A stretch of DNA of 36,821 nt from Candidatus Parvarchaeota archaeon (GTDB lineage: Archaea > Nanobdellota > Nanobdellia > CSSed11-243R1): positions 1-36,821 of the forward strand of contig WALP01000027.1 in assembly GCA_015522785.1 (NCBI GenBank), given 5' to 3'. The notes beneath the pieces were generated by a model. It was not told the origin of the DNA, made no database searches, and saw only the letters and a program-made list of their open reading frames with translations. This document shows positions 15,559 through 27,082 of this stretch, one piece after another (position 1 is the stretch's first letter; each line of letters starts with the position of its first letter). Both the position numbers and the translations under genes were made by a program.

Positions 15559-16286
15559 ACAAAGGTGTTGTATTTACCATAGATGCGCTACTTGCACTTT
15601 CAATTTTTATTGCCGCTTCAATTGGGTTTTATGAGTTTTTTTCGCAAACAACTACCTTTAGTTCATCTGGCGCGAACGTTTATACCCATGTGGACAACTA
15701 TATCTCTGCGTTTGACAACAGCGAAGAACTTTCAAAAATTTATAGAGAGTACCAAATTAATTCAACTAATGCGTTAATTTTATTTACACAATTAATGAAT
15801 GAGACTGACTATCCAACAAATGCAGAATTTTTAGTGTGGAACGGGACTAATTTCATAAAGATAATGAACGTCACTAATTATAATTTTGATGAAAAATTTT
15901 TAATTCGGAGGTATCTCGTGCTTTCTGTTACCGAGGGGTTGGGCAATAAGAGTGGCAACATAACTGTTCGTGCTCCGTCTTCATTACCAGGAAGGGATAT
16001 TCTAGTTGGAGTTAATGTTCATAATCCAACATCATCCCAATTAAATGTTACTCTTAGAGTTGAAGATAAAGATGGGAGTAATGTTGGATGGAATATTTCA
16101 CCATCTAATTATTTGATTGTTTCAGATTCAAATTTGTCTTTTAATGTGACAATCCCTGAAGACGCTGTTGTGGATGAATACAAGGTGATAGCAAATGCAA
16201 CAGGCACGGGATTTAGCGAAGAGGATTACGACAATTTTAATGTTATTAAATATGGTATGATTGTTGTGGAGGCGCATTCCAGATGA
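15555..16286 (+). CDS. Minor pilin-like or membrane-anchored surface protein
   Basis: I place the start at the GTG at 15555, which overlaps the upstream stop as GTGA and has GGTGTG about 7 nt before it; a GTG at 15549 is the alternative. The N-terminus MNKGVVFTIDALLALSIFIA resembles the pilin-like leaders of archaeal pilus loci, with a helix rather than a classic cleaved peptide. The rest is Ser/Thr/Asn-rich and beta-like with many N-glycosylation sequons. An Ig-like or CARDB-like segment is plausible (SLPGRDILVGVNVHNP). It is translationally coupled to genes on both sides. Confidence 0.75.
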   Translation: MNKGVVFTIDALLALSIFIAASIGFYEFFSQTTTFSSSGANVYTHVDNYISAFDNSEELSKIYREYQINSTNALILFTQLMNETDYPTNAEFLVWNGTNFIKIMNVTNYNFDEKFLIRRYLVLSVTEGLGNKSGNITVRAPSSLPGRDILVGVNVHNPTSSQLNVTLRVEDKDGSNVGWNISPSNYLIVSDSNLSFNVTIPEDAVVDEYKVIANATGTGFSEEDYDNFNVIKYGMIVVEAHSR

Positions 16287-16618
16287 GGAAAGGGATTCTT
16301 TCAACAATTTTAGTTATACAACTTATCCTATTAGTGCTTGTCACTTTCTCAAGCATACAATCTAAAAGGGAGATATTTGTAGTCGAAAATCAATATCAAA
16401 GGCTAAGCGCTTACAAAATGGCATCCTCATTTTATGATATAAAATATGACATGCATTATCTACGTGAAAAAAATGCCACAAGCGAAACAATAGATAACTA
16501 CCTTTCATTTGTGAACCAAACATATAAAGAAAACTATTTTTTAGATATCTACATAAATAAAGATTATCTAAAGCTTGTAGATAGCAGTCTTGAAATGCAA
16601 AAAGAGGGAGATATATGA
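16283..16618 (+). CDS. Small membrane-anchored pilus-locus protein
   Basis: A 111-residue protein with one N-terminal hydrophobic helix (GILSTILVIQLILLVLVTFS) and a mostly helical, charged outer domain. It lacks a clear prepilin peptidase site. It overlaps both neighbours by 4 bp (ATGA), so it belongs to the 13930-17346 operon and is probably a minor pilus-biogenesis component. No named family is recognised. Confidence 0.75.
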   Translation: MRKGILSTILVIQLILLVLVTFSSIQSKREIFVVENQYQRLSAYKMASSFYDIKYDMHYLREKNATSETIDNYLSFVNQTYKENYFLDIYINKDYLKLVDSSLEMQKEGDI

Positions 16619-17346
16619 AATCACAAACGGCAATAGAATTTATGTCCATTGTGGCGCTCGGCTTGACATTGATAGCCATAACTTCTTTTTTTGGAGTGGA
16701 TTATATAACTTCTTATTTTAGAGATATTGATTCTATAAATGCTCAGCAAACAGTAGACACAATTAGCTCGTCAATTAATTTAGTTTATGCTCAAGGAGCT
16801 GGTGCGGTAACTAAAGCATATATCAATCTCCCAAATGGGATTGACCGAAGCGGGACATATCTCTATAAAGATGAGATAAACCTTAGGCTTAGTGGAAAAC
16901 ATTCCAAAGATGTCTACAAGACAACGAAGATAAGAGTTTATGGTGCAATCCCATTAAATCCAGGAAGGGTGACTTTGTCTGTTGAGATGGTTCAACCAAT
17001 TGGCGCCGCAGTGGTATTTGTAAATGACCATAACCCTTCTGGTGTTTTTGTTGAAGTATATAATGATTCCAGTCGAACTATGGTGGATAATACCTTTAGC
17101 GGCGGTGATACTGTTTATTATACTATCACTCTTTCAGATGAAAATTTTAATTTAAGGCGTGGAGATTCGCCAGTCAATATGACTATTTATTACCCGAACA
17201 AAACAATTGCGGAGAGTTATGTTGCTAATGTGCATGATTATTATTTAAATAATTACACCTTGCCTAGTATAAATGGGACATGGATTATTTCTGCTATGAT
17301 TCCAGATTCAAGAATTGTCGGCGCGGCGTACATTAAGGTGGGGTAG
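16615..17346 (+). CDS. Minor pilin with class III-like signal peptide
   Basis: The N-terminus MKSQTAIEFMSIVALGLTLI has the basic leader, the Q-X-X-X-E-F motif and the long hydrophobic helix of archaeal pilins, with predicted cleavage before Gln4. At 243 residues it is larger than the main pilin at 12447. The rest is a beta-rich head with an Ig-like flavour (SGGDTVYYTITLSDENFNL). It is the last gene of the coupled run. Its 3' end overlaps that of the opposing minor pilin gene by 14 bp. Confidence 0.82.
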   Translation: MKSQTAIEFMSIVALGLTLIAITSFFGVDYITSYFRDIDSINAQQTVDTISSSINLVYAQGAGAVTKAYINLPNGIDRSGTYLYKDEINLRLSGKHSKDVYKTTKIRVYGAIPLNPGRVTLSVEMVQPIGAAVVFVNDHNPSGVFVEVYNDSSRTMVDNTFSGGDTVYYTITLSDENFNLRRGDSPVNMTIYYPNKTIAESYVANVHDYYLNNYTLPSINGTWIISAMIPDSRIVGAAYIKVG

Positions 17347-17548
17347 AATGTTCTTCCCAATTTGTGGTTCCAGAAGAATATGCTAGAGAGTTTATTGCTG
17401 CCTCCCCTTTTATTTGCATATCTCTGTTCTGTGATTGTTGCTCTTCATTAATATTGAACTCATAAATCATAACCCCCATTCCGCCGATGATAATCATAAG
17501 TATAGTTATTGCTATAAATAAATCCATTGAAATCATCTGCGCTTTCAT
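17333..17548 (-). CDS. Very small pilin-like protein (71 aa)
   Basis: MKAQMISMDLFIAITILMII at the N-terminus gives a short basic leader and one hydrophobic helix, and only about 40 hydrophilic residues follow. It resembles a pilin reduced to its core helix. It overlaps the upstream gene by 4 bp (ATGA at 17545-17548), so the two are translationally coupled. It converges on the main pilus operon. The function is inferred from context only. Confidence 0.7.
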   Translation of the reverse strand: MKAQMISMDLFIAITILMIIIGGMGVMIYEFNINEEQQSQNRDMQIKGEAAINSLAYSSGTTNWEEHSTPP

Positions 17549-18180
17549 ATTACATATATTGTTTTCTCAGAATTTAAAGTTTTGTAATTCTCATCGTATG
17601 CTTTTATGAGATATGTCCCTGTGCTAGTAGTATGGAATGTATAATTAAATTCGCCGTTTGATGTAGGCAAGGTTTCATTTATGATAATGGAATTGTTTTT
17701 AGATATACTTAAACTGACGTTAGTTAAAAAATATTTTCCGACAATTAGAACATCATTTCCTATTGGATATGTTTCATTTTCTGTTGACAAAGTTGAGATG
17801 TAAACAGTACCATTTAAATTGTTTATGGAAAGTTTACATGGAGTGAAATTGAGTTTCGTTACGTTTTGGGTTGTAAGTGTACACGAAGAAATTCCATCTC
17901 CCCAGTCAATTGTTATTGTTGACTCATTTCCTGGAACGACATAAACATGATAGTTTTTATTTGAAATTTTTTCAGGGAGGGTGATGTTAAGAGCTATATT
18001 ATCCCCTCCAATGACAGCAGAACTTACGCCTGTTGAGAGCGTGTAACACACTTGCTTTCCCATTTCGCTTTCTACAACGTTTGTCTGGGTGTAATTGCTG
18101 AAGACACCAATAGTTGCTACATATATTATGAGGATGATTGTTACGCCAATTAAAAATTCTATGCTCATTTGTGATTTCAT
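17545..18180 (-). CDS. Minor pilin with class III signal peptide
   Basis: The N-terminus MKSQMSIEFLIGVTIILIIY matches an archaeal prepilin (basic leader, Q-X-X-X-E-F, hydrophobic helix) and is close to that of the pilin at 16615. The 211-residue protein has a beta-rich, N-glycosylation-rich head with three cysteines. TATA-like AATTTATAAATT (18201-18212) lies 21-32 bp before the ATG, so the mRNA is probably leaderless. It forms a two-gene operon with the small pilin downstream and is divergent from the regulator at 18295. Confidence 0.83.
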   Translation of the reverse strand: MKSQMSIEFLIGVTIILIIYVATIGVFSNYTQTNVVESEMGKQVCYTLSTGVSSAVIGGDNIALNITLPEKISNKNYHVYVVPGNESTITIDWGDGISSCTLTTQNVTKLNFTPCKLSINNLNGTVYISTLSTENETYPIGNDVLIVGKYFLTNVSLSISKNNSIIINETLPTSNGEFNYTFHTTSTGTYLIKAYDENYKTLNSEKTIYVI

Positions 18181-18227
18181 TACTCTATGAAGTTCTTTTT
18201 AATTTATAAATTGTGCCAAGCGAAAAG

Positions 18228-18282
18228 TTTATAAATGTTGGTTACACATACCAACAGTATATGTGGGTATAACACACCAACA
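18228..18282 (+). promoter_or_regulatory. Promoter and tandem operators of the regulator-cdc48 operon
   Basis: TTTATAAAT at 18228-18236 is the TATA box. Two inverted repeats with identical geometry follow: TGTTGGT-N7-ACCAACA (18236-18256) and TGTGGGT-N7-ACCAACA (18262-18282), with centres 26 bp apart. They cover the TATA edge to the expected start point and then the first transcribed bases, where bound protein would repress. The first gene downstream encodes a DNA-binding protein, so autoregulation is likely. Confidence 0.65.
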
Positions 18283-18294
18283 GAGTGATTGAAT

Positions 18295-18591
18295 ATGGAC
18301 GAGCTTTTCAAAAAGATGATGAAGAAACACATGGAAGACGTGCTTTTGATAGAGAAGCAAATGAAACTTTTTGAGGCGCTGACAATGAAAAGGATGGAAT
18401 TAATAAGGGCAGTTATGGAAAAACATCCAAGTTCAATAAGGGAACTTGCGAGCATGGTTGACAGAGATGTAAAGAATGTGTTTGATGACCTGAAACTCTT
18501 AAATAAGATGAGAATAATTCAGTTAAGACGTGTAGGAAGAAGCGTGAAACCCACAGTAAGAAAAAAAATAATTATAATCAATTTGTCGTAG
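18295..18591 (+). CDS. Small HTH regulator (HVO_A0114-like)
   Basis: A 98-residue protein with a helical N-terminus and a helix-turn-helix (MEKHPSSIRELASMVDRDVKNVFDDLKLLNKMRII, about residues 42-76) followed by a short beta wing. The S-I-R-E-L-A ... R-D-V-K-N-V ... D-L-K-L-L pattern matches the small archaeal HVO_A0114-type putative DNA-binding proteins. I use the ATG at 18295 because TTG at 18289 has no advantage. It ends 10 nt before cdc48, so the two are probably co-transcribed from a promoter that carries two tandem operators, likely its own. Confidence 0.75.
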   Translation: MDELFKKMMKKHMEDVLLIEKQMKLFEALTMKRMELIRAVMEKHPSSIRELASMVDRDVKNVFDDLKLLNKMRIIQLRRVGRSVKPTVRKKIIIINLS

Positions 18592-18598
18592 GTGATGA

Positions 18599-20890
<2,292 letters not shown>

Positions 20891-20945
20891 TCTTTTTTTC
20901 TTTTTTTGTATAAGTTTTTTAATGCGGAATTAGTGTATATTCTAT

Positions 20946-21617
20946 ATGCAAGAAGACAAATTATACAAGACTATTATGTCGGAGGAGCTCACGTGGGAAG
21001 GCTTGATTAGAGATATAGTCGCAGGCGAGGGGCTTGACCCGTGGGACATAAACATCTCAATTCTAGTGAAAAAATATCTTGACGCGATTCGGCTTATGAA
21101 GAAGCTTGATATAAAACTTTCTGGGAAGTTTTTGCTCGCGGCTGCTATTTTATTGAAGATGAAGTCGGATTATCTAATCGCCAAGAAGCAGGAAGAAGCA
21201 ATCACATCTAAGGAAGAGGAAAAAATTGAAATTGGCAATTATGAACTTTACCCACATGTGCCACAGCCTAAGAAAAGAAAAGTCACAATTGAGGAATTGA
21301 TTTCATCATTGAGGAAAGCCATTGTCGTGAGCGAGAAAAGAAAGTTCAGACATAAACAGAGGGAAGTCAAGATGAAACTTAAGCTCAAGAAGATTGACTT
21401 GAGTGAAAAGATAGCCCTACTTTATGATAAAATTTTAGGTTTTTTCAAAAGGTTTAATAAAGAATCTGTGAAATTTTCTAGTTTAACTCCAAGTAAGCAA
21501 AGGGAAGACATTATATGGACATTCGTGCCTTTGATTCACCTTGCGAACAAGGGAAAGATAAAAATAAATCAAGAAGAGGAATTCGGTGAGATATATGTCA
21601 GACGAGGATTACACTAA
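20946..21617 (+). CDS. scpA: Segregation and condensation protein A
   Basis: The kleisin subunit that bridges the SMC heads. The N-terminus shows the ScpA signature LTWEGLIRDIVAGEGLDPWDINISILVKKYLDAI, then FLLAAAILLKMKSDYLI. The C-terminal region ends with FVPLIHLANKGKIKINQEEEFGEIYV, a winged-helix-like kleisin tail. At 223 residues the length is normal. The start fits a leaderless transcript, with TTTTTTAAT about 27 bp upstream. It overlaps scpB by 23 bp. smc itself lies 12 kb away on the other strand. Confidence 0.93.
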   Translation: MQEDKLYKTIMSEELTWEGLIRDIVAGEGLDPWDINISILVKKYLDAIRLMKKLDIKLSGKFLLAAAILLKMKSDYLIAKKQEEAITSKEEEKIEIGNYELYPHVPQPKKRKVTIEELISSLRKAIVVSEKRKFRHKQREVKMKLKLKKIDLSEKIALLYDKILGFFKRFNKESVKFSSLTPSKQREDIIWTFVPLIHLANKGKIKINQEEEFGEIYVRRGLH

Positions 21618-22137
21618 GCACAAAGCAAAAGTTGAAGCCCTGCTTTTCGCAACGAACGGGCTTACGGTAGAGGAAATAATGAAAAAGACGGGAATCAACA
21701 AGAGGGATGTCAAAAAAATTCTTGACGCTCTTGAGTTAGAATATCTTGACGAGTCAAAGGGAGTTCAGATAATCAACGAGGGAGACATTTGGAAGATGTC
21801 GATAAAACCGGAGCACACTCCTGATGTAAAAGATATGCTTCCTCCTGAAATGCCGAGTGGATTGATAAAGACACTTGCAGTAATAGCCGCGAAGAAGCCC
21901 ATAAAGCAGTCGACTGTTGTCAAAATAAGAGGCAACAAAGCATATGGACATATAAAGAAACTTGAGAGGATGGGATTTGTTCTTTCTGAAAAGCACGGGA
22001 CGACACAACTTTTGGACTTGACGGAAAAGTTTTTTGAGTATTTCAGTGTTGTTGAATCAAAGTTCAGGGAGCAGATAAGCCAGGAGACAAAAAAGAAGGT
22101 TGAGGAGATAGAGGCAGAGGAGGACACAAAAATTTAA
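21595..22137 (+). CDS. scpB: Segregation and condensation protein B
   Basis: A tandem winged-helix protein that binds ScpA and regulates SMC. The signature KAKVEALLFATNGLTVEEI at the N-terminus and the second winged helix (ALIKTLAVIAAKKPIKQSTVV-like, about residues 87-135) match ScpB. The ATG at 21595 is chosen because GGTGAG lies 4-9 nt before it; the GTG at 21586 overlaps that site. The C-terminal 20 residues are acidic and lysine-rich. Its start lies inside scpA, so translation is coupled. Confidence 0.9.
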   Translation: MSDEDYTKHKAKVEALLFATNGLTVEEIMKKTGINKRDVKKILDALELEYLDESKGVQIINEGDIWKMSIKPEHTPDVKDMLPPEMPSGLIKTLAVIAAKKPIKQSTVVKIRGNKAYGHIKKLERMGFVLSEKHGTTQLLDLTEKFFEYFSVVESKFREQISQETKKKVEEIEAEEDTKI

Positions 22138-22180
22138 AAGTAAGTGATTTTTTATTATTTTCATATAAGGAGGTAAGATT

Positions 22181-22453
22181 ATGCTGAAGATGAGGGAAGT
22201 ATCAAGGACATATGGCGTTAAAGTATATACAGACCAAGGTGAATACTTTGGGGATGTTGATGAAATAATAATTCAAAATAATAGAATATTCGGTTGGAAA
22301 ATAAAGGCGACAAGAAACAGCTATTTGAGTAAGACAATTTCCGGCGCAAGGGGAGTAATTGTTCCGCACCAGTTGGTAAAGGCGGTCGGCGATATTTTGA
22401 TAATCTCAAAGGCTGCAATACCAAGCGAAGCAGAGACTGAAGAAGCAGAGTAA
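22181..22453 (+). CDS. PRC-barrel domain protein
   Basis: A 90-residue protein. It begins MLKMREVSRTYGVKVYTDQG, followed by EYFGDVDEIIIQNNRIFGWKI, the two-strand repeat of PRC-barrel domains. Small archaeal PRC-barrel proteins of this size are widespread and probably act as binding adaptors; their partners are mostly unknown. A strong AAGGAGGT site precedes the ATG by 6 nt. The C-terminus ends in an acidic tail (PSEAETEEAE). It lies between scpB and lonB and is probably transcribed with one of them or alone. Confidence 0.8.
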   Translation: MLKMREVSRTYGVKVYTDQGEYFGDVDEIIIQNNRIFGWKIKATRNSYLSKTISGARGVIVPHQLVKAVGDILIISKAAIPSEAETEEAE

Positions 22454-22502
22454 GTAAACTTAGTGGTAATCTTTTTAACATTTGTTCTTCTTATTTTCTA
22501 TA

Positions 22503-24410
22503 ATGGCAAACGATTCCAAATATCTTAAATTCAAAACTACAGCAGACATAAAAGTTCCTGAAAAATTGATAGACCAAGTTATAGGACAAGATGATGCTGT
22601 TGATGTCATAAAAAAAGCCGCAAGGCAGAGAAGACATGTTCTTTTAATCGGCGAGCCCGGAACAGGAAAGAGTTTAGTCGGGCAGGCGCTCGCGGAATTA
22701 ATTCCAAGGGAAAAACTTCTTGATGTTCTCTGCCTTCCAAACCCGAAGGACGAAAACAATCCAAAGATACAAACAGTTCCAGCGGGGATGGGCAGAAAGA
22801 TAGTAGAACAAACAAGACTCAAAGCGCTCATGCAGATGTCCGGAAAGAACAGCTGGCTTTACATTGTTGTGATATTTGTTCTTATGTTCACTGCGTCCAC
22901 AGTCCTTGACTGGATTGTAGGCGCGGAAAAAAGCGACATCCTAAAAGCCGCCGATAGGGTGTCAGGAACAATGTTTTTGATGCTCATCTTTTTAGGGGCT
23001 GTTGCTTTTTATGCCGTTTATAAGATGCAGAACCAAAGGAGAAGGTTGATAGGACCGAAGGTTTTGATTGACAACTCGAACTTGACTCATGCGCCTTTCA
23101 TTGACGCGACGGGACTGCATGAAGGTGCCCTCTTAGGAGATGTTCTTCACGACCCGTTTCAAACGGGAGGGCTTGGAACACCACCACACGAAAGAGTTAT
23201 CGCAGGCGCGATTCACAAAGCAAATGGTGGTGTTTTATTTGTAGATGAAATTGCCACATTAAAACCTGAAATGCAGGTTGAAATTTTGACTGCCATGCAG
23301 GAAAAGAAATATGCAATTACCGGAAGGAGCGAGAGAAGCGCCGGCGCCATGGTCACGACGGACCCAGTTCCAACAGATTTCATTCTTGTCGCCGCGGGAA
23401 ACCTCGAAACAGTAGGGCATATTCATCCCGCATTGAGAAGCAGAATCCGCGGAAGCGGTTATGAAGTTTATATGAAAGATAAAATAAAAGATACCCCTGA
23501 AAATGTCAAGAAGATGGCAAGGTTTGTTGCGCAGGAAGTCATCAAGGACGGAAAGATTCCACACTTTACTAAGGATGCAGTTATCGAGATAATTAAGGAA
23601 GCAAGAATGAGAGCCGGGAGAAAAGGATACTTGACTTTGAAGCTCAGAGATTTGGGCGGATTGATTAGAGTCGCGGGTGACATAGCAAAAGAGGAAGGAA
23701 GCAAATACGTAAAACCAATTCACATCAAGAAAGCAAAGGGAGCTTCCGAAACTCTTGAACAGCAGATTGCCGAGAAATATATTCACGAGAAGAAAGAATA
23801 TCAGATAATCAAAGTATCTGGTGCCGAGCTTGGAAGAGTCAACGGCCTGGCGGTTGTCGGAGGAGCGACGGGTTCAGGAATTTTGTTGCCGATAGAAGCC
23901 TCTGTTGTTCCGGCACTTGAAAAGGAAAGAGGGCAAATCCTCGCGACAGGAAAGCTCGGAGAAATTGCCAAGGAAGCAATCACGAACGTGAGCGCTATAT
24001 TCAAGAAGTATTCCGGAAAGTCACTCATAAACTATGACATTCACATTCAGTTCCTTCAAACGTATGAGGGAGTGGAAGGAGATTCCGCATCGGTGTCTGT
24101 TGCTACATCTGTCATATCCGCGCTTGAAAAGATTCCCGTTAGGCAGGATGTCGCTATGACGGGTTCGCTGTCAATACGTGGAGAAGTTCTTCCAATAGGA
24201 GGAGTAAACGCGAAGATACTGGCGGCAAAGGAAGCAGGCATAAAAGAGGTTTTGATTCCGAAGTCGAACGAGAAGGATGTGCTTGTTGACAAAAAGGGAA
24301 TAAAAATTACCCCCGTCGAGAACATCGCTGAAGTCTTAGAACATGCTTTAAAGTGGCCGAAGGGAAAGAAGAACGTTCTCAGGAAAATAAAGCGCGCCAT
24401 AAGCAAATAA
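22503..24410 (+). CDS. lon: Archaeal membrane-bound Lon protease (LonB)
   Basis: LonB is an ATP-dependent protease anchored in the cytoplasmic membrane. The AAA+ domain has Walker A GEPGTGKS near residues 50-57 and Walker [12 protein letters not shown] near 242-252. Between them lie two membrane helices (about 116-139 and 156-175), the hallmark of archaeal LonB. The protease domain has the Ser-Lys dyad: Ser528 in EGDSASVS and Lys571 in [14 protein letters not shown], 43 residues apart as in other Lons. I use the ATG at 22503, which has CTTTTTAACA about 27 bp upstream (leaderless). This gives 635 residues. Confidence 0.96.
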   Translation: MANDSKYLKFKTTADIKVPEKLIDQVIGQDDAVDVIKKAARQRRHVLLIGEPGTGKSLVGQALAELIPREKLLDVLCLPNPKDENNPKIQTVPAGMGRKIVEQTRLKALMQMSGKNSWLYIVVIFVLMFTASTVLDWIVGAEKSDILKAADRVSGTMFLMLIFLGAVAFYAVYKMQNQRRRLIGPKVLIDNSNLTHAPFIDATGLHEGALLGDVLHDPFQTGGLGTPPHERVIAGAIHKANGGVLFVDEIATLKPEMQVEILTAMQEKKYAITGRSERSAGAMVTTDPVPTDFILVAAGNLETVGHIHPALRSRIRGSGYEVYMKDKIKDTPENVKKMARFVAQEVIKDGKIPHFTKDAVIEIIKEARMRAGRKGYLTLKLRDLGGLIRVAGDIAKEEGSKYVKPIHIKKAKGASETLEQQIAEKYIHEKKEYQIIKVSGAELGRVNGLAVVGGATGSGILLPIEASVVPALEKERGQILATGKLGEIAKEAITNVSAIFKKYSGKSLINYDIHIQFLQTYEGVEGDSASVSVATSVISALEKIPVRQDVAMTGSLSIRGEVLPIGGVNAKILAAKEAGIKEVLIPKSNEKDVLVDKKGIKITPVENIAEVLEHALKWPKGKKNVLRKIKRAISK

Positions 24411-24438
24411 TTTAAATGAAAACCATCTTTCCTTTCAC

Positions 24439-25812
24439 ATGAATTACAGGCAGTTGATTAAGAGATTTGAGAGCAAAGGCGCTGAGTTCATTGACGTGCG
24501 TATTCTAAACCAAAATGCCGAAACTATTTCGACTGAAGACTCATCCGTGAAAACAATCCAAGACTTGTCCTCAAAGCAGATAGGAGTCAGGATTTTTTAC
24601 AAGGGTGCTTGGGGTTTTGCGTACACCAACGACGAGAAAAAAGTTGAGTCAATATTTTCAAAGGCGTTCAAGGCGTCGAAGGTTTCTTCGAGGGATGCGT
24701 CAAAGTTTTCAATAGACAATGTTCCTATTAACAAGAAAAAAATTTTGTTCAAGGGTAAGTCGCCGTTTGACGTGGACGTCGAGGACAAGCTTAATCTTCT
24801 AATGAAATTATACTCCAAATTTTCCCTAAAAGAACTGAAGAGCAAGAACATCGAGGCGAGCTTTGCCATGAAAGACCAGTTATATTTGAACTCTTTCGGC
24901 TCCGACGTCAGGGAAGTCCGCCCCTACTTCAACTTTTTGATGGTGCTTACGGGAAAGAAAGGCGATAAGCTTAGGCAATCGTTTGAAAGAATAGGGAAGG
25001 TAGGGGACTACAGGCTTTTCCTGAAAACCGATTTCACGGGATTAATTAACGAGCTTGAAGAAAAACTCAAAATTTACCTTTCGGCAAAAAGGGCGCCTGC
25101 AGGAAGAATGCCATTGATTGCGGACCCTGTTTTGACGCACGTGTTTTTCCACGAGGCGGTTGGGCACGCCACCGAGGCAGATTCAATCATAGAAAAAAGC
25201 TCGGTGCTTGTCGGCAAACTTGGCAAGAAGATAGCACCAGACTTTTTGAATTTATATGATACTCCAAAGATAAATCACGAGCACGGATTTTATTCATTCG
25301 ACGACGAGGGAGTCAAGGCGCAGAACACCCAGCTGATAAAAAATGGCGTCCTTACAAATTATCTTCAGTCACTTGAAACTGCGAACAAGATGGGCATGAA
25401 ACCGACAGGGAATGGAAGGGCTCAGGACGCGACTAATATGCAGATACCGAGAATGAGCAACACCGTTCTCGCTAACGGCGACTACAAATTCGATGAGCTT
25501 TTCGAGGGAATCAAAAAAGGTGTATACGCCAAAAATTCCATGGGCGGCGTAGTCGAGCCGACAACAGGCAACTTTCTTTTCAATGCCAGGGAAGCGTATT
25601 TGATTGAAAATGGAAAAATAACAAAGCCGATAATGGGGGTTTCATTTGGCGGGAATATTCTTGAAACTCTCATGCGAATTGAAAGAATTGGCAATGACCA
25701 AAAGGTGTCATTTGGCGGATGGAGGTGCGGAAAGGCGGGGCAAAGTGTTCCCGTTGGCGGAGCAGCGCCACACATAATGATTTCAGAGGCGATGGTTGGT
25801 GGAGATAAATAA
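24439..25812 (+). CDS. tldD: TldD metalloprotease subunit
   Basis: TldD is the catalytic subunit of the heterodimeric TldD-TldE metalloprotease (MEROPS U62), which degrades peptides and, in bacteria, matures microcins. The zinc motif HEAVGH is at residues 238-243, followed by TEADS. The C-terminal signature SFGGNILETLMRIERIGND and the WRCGKAGQSVPVGGAAP region are intact. At 457 residues the length is normal. The next gene, tldE, starts inside its 3' end, so the subunits are co-translated. Confidence 0.95.
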   Translation: MNYRQLIKRFESKGAEFIDVRILNQNAETISTEDSSVKTIQDLSSKQIGVRIFYKGAWGFAYTNDEKKVESIFSKAFKASKVSSRDASKFSIDNVPINKKKILFKGKSPFDVDVEDKLNLLMKLYSKFSLKELKSKNIEASFAMKDQLYLNSFGSDVREVRPYFNFLMVLTGKKGDKLRQSFERIGKVGDYRLFLKTDFTGLINELEEKLKIYLSAKRAPAGRMPLIADPVLTHVFFHEAVGHATEADSIIEKSSVLVGKLGKKIAPDFLNLYDTPKINHEHGFYSFDDEGVKAQNTQLIKNGVLTNYLQSLETANKMGMKPTGNGRAQDATNMQIPRMSNTVLANGDYKFDELFEGIKKGVYAKNSMGGVVEPTTGNFLFNAREAYLIENGKITKPIMGVSFGGNILETLMRIERIGNDQKVSFGGWRCGKAGQSVPVGGAAPHIMISEAMVGGDK

Positions 25813-27082
25813 AATAATTAAATTCGGGGAAAAATTCGGAGATGTTTCAATTAGCGTCGAGAAGGAATCAAAGTCAGAACTTATATACTCAAACAGGAAA
25901 GCATCGAAGTTCGTGGAAGGAGAGGAGGTGTCGCTTGGAATAAGAATTTCTAGAGGAAAAAAATTTGGTTATGCTTTTACCACTAATATTGATAATTGGA
26001 AAGATACTGTTATCCGCGCTGCTAAGATAATGAAAGTGTCAAAGGATTTGGAAAATGAAGTGCCGATTGTTGAAAGGAAGAAGATGCCATCATTGGAAAA
26101 AATGTACTATAAGGAAATTGTAGGATTAAGTTCAAAAGACATTTTTGAACACGGGGAAGAGTTAGTGTCTTCTGTTGATTCAAAATTCAACATTCCAATG
26201 GCTTCGATTTCAAAATATGTTCAGGAAAGGTTGTTCGCTAATTCAAACGGAGTAAATTTAAAACATAAGGAGAGTGGATTTTCTTCTTCAATTGAAGTAA
26301 GCAATTCTTACTTAAATTCGTATGATTTTCACACAACTCACAATATCCATGATGTTTCAAAAATTGGCAAGAGTGCTTCCAAGCTGCTGGACTCAAAGCT
26401 TAACGCGAAAAAAATATCATCATTCAAAGGAAGCGTGCTCTTCGACTACTTCGCGGTTTCGGATTTGATGGAATCAGTGATAATCCCAGCGGTTTTGGCG
26501 AGCAATGTCCAGACAAGGCGCAGCAGATTCACAGGGAAGCTGGGAGAGCAAATCTTTTCCGACAAAATTACTGTATATGATAATGGAATTCTGCCCAGCG
26601 GACTTTTTTCGTCCAAGTTTGACGGCGAGGGTGAAAGAAGGCAAAAAACTATTGTATTCAAAAAAGGTGTACTGAAAAACTACCTTTATGACAACTTTTC
26701 CGCTGAAAAGGATAATACCACTAGTACTGGCAATTCGAATGGCATAGAAGTAATTCCAAATATATCTGCGTCAAATTTTATTCTTAGCAAGGGAAAGTAT
26801 TCCCATGATAAATTGATTTCTGAAATTAAGCATGGATTGTTTGTTAGGGAACTTGTTGGCACACATCTAATCAATAAAATAACAGGCGACTGTTCTGTTG
26901 GGGTTGATGATGTGTTTTATGTCAAAGACGGAGAGATTAAATATCCTGTTAAGCAGGCAATGGTAAGCTTTAACTTGTTTGACGCTCTTAAAAAAGTTGA
27001 GATGGTTGGGAACAAGTACCGCCAAGAGTCAAGTGTTATATCCCCACAAATTTTATTTGAAGATGTGCAAGTGATAGGATGA
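25799..27082 (+). CDS. tldE: TldE/PmbA protease subunit
   Basis: The non-catalytic partner of TldD. It has the family fold throughout (KASKFVEGEEVSLGIRISRGKKFGYAFT near the N-terminus) but no HExxxH motif, as expected for TldE/PmbA. The conserved GNSNGIEVIPN and GDCSVGVDDVFYVKDGEI stretches are present. I prefer the GTG at 25799 as start; a TTG at 25796 is in frame. It overlaps tldD by 14 bp and the next peptidase gene by 4 bp. Confidence 0.93.
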   Translation: MEINKIIKFGEKFGDVSISVEKESKSELIYSNRKASKFVEGEEVSLGIRISRGKKFGYAFTTNIDNWKDTVIRAAKIMKVSKDLENEVPIVERKKMPSLEKMYYKEIVGLSSKDIFEHGEELVSSVDSKFNIPMASISKYVQERLFANSNGVNLKHKESGFSSSIEVSNSYLNSYDFHTTHNIHDVSKIGKSASKLLDSKLNAKKISSFKGSVLFDYFAVSDLMESVIIPAVLASNVQTRRSRFTGKLGEQIFSDKITVYDNGILPSGLFSSKFDGEGERRQKTIVFKKGVLKNYLYDNFSAEKDNTTSTGNSNGIEVIPNISASNFILSKGKYSHDKLISEIKHGLFVRELVGTHLINKITGDCSVGVDDVFYVKDGEIKYPVKQAMVSFNLFDALKKVEMVGNKYRQESSVISPQILFEDVQVIG

